Assembly (NCBI RefSeq): GCF_020991275.1
Contig: NZ_JAJLQY010000012.1
Span: 1-64,000 of the forward strand
From: Actinocorallia sp. API 0066
GTDB taxonomy: Bacteria > Actinomycetota > Actinomycetes > Streptosporangiales > Streptosporangiaceae
DNA length: 64,000 nt
Direction: 5' to 3'
The notes under the pieces were generated by a model. It was not told the DNA's origin. It ran no database searches and worked only from the letters and a program-made list of their open reading frames with translations. This document shows, piece by piece, positions 63,101 to 64,000 of this stretch (position 1 is the first letter of the stretch; the number at the start of each line of letters is the position of its first letter). A program made the position numbers and the translations under genes.

Positions 63101-63770
63101 GGAGGGGGGCCGGGTCGCCGGGGGCTGCGGAGGCGGCGCCTGCGATGGCGCCCAGGACGTCCTGGACGTGGTCGGAGGGGGAGGTGTGTGGGAAGACGCC
63201 GTCAGGGGACGGGGGTATGGGTGGGGTGCCGGAGGTGGGCGTGGAGGGGTCGGCGATGCCGAAGCCGGGGGGGACGGTGCCCGGGGGCGGGACGCCCGGG
63301 AGGCCGTTGGACGGGGAAGGAAGGCTTCGGGGTTGGGGCGAGGGGGGCAGGGCCCGGGTGGGACCGAGGACGAAGGGTCGGGGGTCGCCTTCGGTGAGCT
63401 GGCGCAGCAGCCAGGACGGGAGGAGCGCCTGGATGGCCAGTCCCGCGTCGACGGCGAGCCACCAGCGGGCCTCCGGCCAGGCGGCGGCGACGTCGGTGAG
63501 CTTCAGCCGCAGATGGTGGCGGAACGCCGGGCCGAGCCGGGCGCGCATCGCCTCCGGCGAGGTGTAGACGAGCACGTGGGTGCGGTCGTCGAGCTCCTGG
63601 GTCGGCCAGGTCGGCTGGACCGCCTCGGCGAGCACGTGCCCCGCCGTCTCGGGGGCGAGCGGGACGACCACCTCGGCGTCGGCGAGCAGCCGGAAGTAGC
63701 GCTCAGGGTCGCCGAGCGCACCGGCCAGGAGCCTTTCCAGCTCGGTCGCGGGCTGCCATTCGTCGGCCAC
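57171..63770 (-). CDS. Giant multi-SseB-domain repeat protein (about 2199 aa)
   Basis: GTG 63770 has GAGGAG 9 bases upstream; the TTG 9 bases earlier is too close to it. Domain order: SseB-like domain (about 1-135; YFRLLADAEVVVPLAPET), about 1450 residues of Pro/Gly/Ala/Gln-rich low-complexity repeat, three more SseB-like domains (about 1605-1720, 1730-1850, 1865-1990; each with AFTSP or FTSL, a W-P/R-x-x-x-W-x-L core and LNPGT/S), then a C-terminal domain of about 165 residues (VGWYLDQSYDRVGGFVHPLA; RVPFGGRTEDDL; ARLPSGTELHLLGADGSARL). There is no signal peptide or transmembrane segment. The last domain is unassigned. The coupled small gene suggests a toxin/immunity-like module. Confidence 0.88.
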   Translation of the reverse strand: MADEWQPATELERLLAGALGDPERYFRLLADAEVVVPLAPETAGHVLAEAVQPTWPTQELDDRTHVLVYTSPEAMRARLGPAFRHHLRLKLTDVAAAWPEARWWLAVDAGLAIQALLPSWLLRQLTEGDPRPFVLGPTRALPPSPQPRSLPSPSNGLPGVPPPGTVPPGFGIADPSTPTSGTPPIPPSPDGVFPHTSPSDHVQDVLGAIAGAASAAPGDPAPLPSPTTNAPGVFPHTSTTPFTLPTHTINGTPHAPTDGSGFTPHGSPALPQSAAPAGDPSADDTNTPQGYRGPEGFGVPGGGFGLTHGGTPAGVTGPPTSEGPSAPHGFGAPGGEGGAPAGVAGPQGFGTAAGDGPVGGFGGAFGDGGAPSGGQAAHGRGGRHESWHGAEDSEPPDSDVPEGLPRRPGAHASESFGDGQETTGRHGRVNGVVPGPHGDEWAPLVRDGDAPRYARPVPDGTRRDGAPTTDLPVAGADRPEDVVVNGLPSLDDLRAAQAELSAKLTDDPNSTLLDTPRPDPTNPAQSTPPTPTNPAWPQHGPNPPRPRHSSTQPTEPDQAPTDPPSAPYGPAPVAPADPASRYGAALISGPGQAGVPAAPTDSPSATPAPAQPPELGQGTPPDSAGPHGPAQPLGPGQGAPGAPGAPVSAPHGQVPTAGPHPSVPGLSASPSAPTAPGHDSAPITPADSASTQHTPDTPDTRHGLGHTAAPGQGTPGAPSDAPTTPYSATHTSGPTQHVVPSAPTDPTNGQHGPTHTTGPAQGTPGAPSDAAGYPYGAAHTPGLDQGDAPVTPADSASTQHGPDTANARHGIRQAAGPGQGPAEPVSGPHTDRPSQGAPGAPADSTSALHSAAQATGPGHSGTPIVPAHSASGPHDPDTANARPGFGQTTETSQGTPGAPSEAPSAPHSAAHTSGPTQHVVPSAPTDPTNGQHGFGHAAEPSQGTGDSASAQHSPTHATEPAQGTPGAPSPYGAGQPPGPDHSGAPITPADSANTQYGPDTASARHGFGQGAGLGQGTAEQISGPHDPTQAGGPAQGALGTPADLASTPYGAAQAPGPEQGGAPVAPADSASGPYGPGAVDTRPGIGQAAETGQGTPGGPGDAASGQRGFGQAAEAGRGIGDSAGACQGFGQATGPGHGAEDRASSRHDTTRAAGPGQGAPGAPGDVTGTPYSAGQTPGLDQDGAAIAPVDSASTQHGADTADTRHRFGLAAEPVQNTTDPASGQHGPTQTRGPGQGAPGAPGDVTGTPYGAGQTAGLDHGGAAIAPVDSASTQHGADTADTRHRFGLAAEPVQNTTDPASGQHGPTQTRGPGQGAAGAPGDVTGTPYSAAQTPGLDQDGAAIAPVDSASTQYGTDTASALHGFGQGAGLGQGTAEQVSGPDGPTQAGGPAQGALGTPADLASTPYGAAQVPGPEQGGAPVAPADSTSGPYGPGAVDARQGIGQAAEAGQGVPGGPGDAASAAYGAAQAGLGQGGVPGGPVDSVGGQHDVVRAAGAGQGGPEDSASGSFGVARVAGAGQGGLADSAGGQRGLGLGDSASGSLGSGAEDAAGGLYAAGGAQGVPVAPVEGAGGARDAGRGVPGVEETLVDMAPVDPDGPPPRVRFQPANPVETELLRAADEESVVLALAGAELLLPVPAGTDPGARPSRPDFPWVPGDIAGTPAVPAFTSPERLQDVIGQVDFVRAPFALVVRHWPDAAWTLAVNPGTPVSATLAGAQLPLVSAVVDEANGRAEGFTPQNELEERMRDAAAQGDTDALLALLSSAQVMIPADPDTPWGARPGDPDFPWRPVPVKGEPAILAFTSPRWMHESVGQARFVMPDFRDLAANWPERGWSLVLDPGTPIALTVPGDGLRATTRPPVEEPRPVPVSFEPGNRVDKDLDEAVLAGDTDDFLRVTLSAEVLVPVPDTAQELAPEHPDFDWSAALSSTPPGPGASVRVFTSLPRLQETVGEARCVVVRFTDLIAHWRRPDWTLHLNPGSRIGASLTGPQVRELHAWAVSVGLHGDEPEPPQQTTTAQAPEEPVAAPREAEPSGGPQTTMMQKVLPHAQVGWYLDQSYDRVGGFVHPLADCAGLATPVQLYEALGLLYAGSPFSPSDESVHVLRWPAYCEDLYRVPFGGRTEDDLTSWGDAGWVVEHAPFTGDGFAAGSAGTIREYKADSARLPSGTELHLLGADGSARLVAVYDADVLAWTRPRGEEEAR
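59713..60300 (-). repeat. 234-bp (78-aa) tandem repeat inside giant gene
   Basis: Near-identical units start at 59713, 59947 and 60181, exactly 234 bp apart (about 2.5 copies). In addition, about 260 bp at 59460-59720 recur at 60528-60789, 1068 bp (356 codons) away. All periods are multiples of three, so the reading frame is kept. This is recent in-frame expansion of the Pro/Gly-rich linker. Confidence 0.9.
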
Positions 63771-63946
63771 GTTATGCAACTCCTCAGACGTCCTGCGGAC
63801 CCCCTTACGCTACCGGAGTGAGCACCGCTCATTCCGCCCGTCGCGGGGGCTCGGAGCCCGTCGCGGCGACCTCTTCCAGGCGCGTCGCGGCCGAGATCCG
63901 TTTAGGGAATCATGTGACGTTCCAGAACTTCTCCGGAGGGGGTCGC

Positions 63947-64000
63947 ATGCGACGCGGGGTCTTGGCCGTCGTGCTGCTGGCGGTGACGGCGGCGCAGGGA
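63947..64000 (+). CDS. 5' end of a secreted protein gene (runs off window)
   Basis: Only 18 codons are visible: MRRGVLAVVLLAVTAAQG, a typical signal peptide start. GGAGGGGG lies 6-13 bases before ATG 63947. The 176-bp gap to the divergent giant gene holds both promoters. Product unknown. Confidence 0.6.
   Translation, partial: MRRGVLAVVLLAVTAAQG

Overview
This is a high-GC actinomycete chromosome segment with no long AT-rich stretches, GTG/TTG starts and many GTGA/ATGA stop-start overlaps. The lineage looks like Streptosporangiales (Thermomonosporaceae such as Actinomadura or Thermomonospora). The reasons are two complete conservon operons, a cutinase that resembles Thermobifida/Thermomonospora polyester hydrolases, a ChoD-type oxidoreductase and an actinomycete-type integrative element in a tRNA gene. 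The genus is an inference from remembered protein families, not from a search.

Layout. 1-4.4 kb: the 5' part of a nonribosomal peptide synthetase (C-A, running off the left edge) diverges from a cytochrome P450 of the CypX-like type. 4.4-8.6 kb: conservon 1, cvnA-B-C-D plus a P450 with no EXXR motif, read leftwards. 9.2-14.4 kb: an RND efflux pump next to a NarL/DesK two-component pair. 14.6-16.1 kb: a secreted PET-hydrolase-like cutinase and a small membrane protein. 16.4-20.1 kb: an extracellular polysaccharide locus (processive GT2, 54-aa membrane peptide, GH16 glucanase, NodB deacetylase). 20.2-25.3 kb: HxlR regulator, alpha/beta hydrolase, EF-hand protein, tRNA-Lys, MFS transporter, short LuxR regulator, F420-type oxidoreductase. 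25.4-30.3 kb: conservon 2, a five-gene overlapping operon ending in an orphan ABC-type binding lipoprotein. 30.5-37.2 kb: MscS-like protein, ChoD, metallo-beta-lactamase-fold protein, GH15 enzyme and a secreted Trp-rich protein.

37.27-42.94 kb is an integrated, decayed element inserted in tRNA-His. A 46-bp copy of the tRNA 3' half marks attL and the intact tRNA holds attR. Inside are cargo genes (sigma factor, membrane anti-sigma candidate, secreted S1 protease) and remnants of relaxase, GntR regulator and tyrosine integrase. The integrase has lost its catalytic core, so the element looks immobile.

43-64 kb is rich in envelope proteins: oligoribonuclease, a collagen-like secreted protein, a DUF2510 membrane protein, an amidase-like protein, a membrane-tethered sigma factor, a binding-protein/VWA fusion, an endonuclease/phosphatase-fold membrane protein, an rRNA/tRNA methyltransferase, PAP2 and Pro/Thr-rich surface proteins. 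It ends with a roughly 2200-aa multi-SseB protein, built on 78-aa repeats, that is translationally coupled to a small downstream protein in a toxin/immunity-like arrangement. Signal reception (two conservons, two-component systems, sigma factors) and surface remodelling are the dominant themes.
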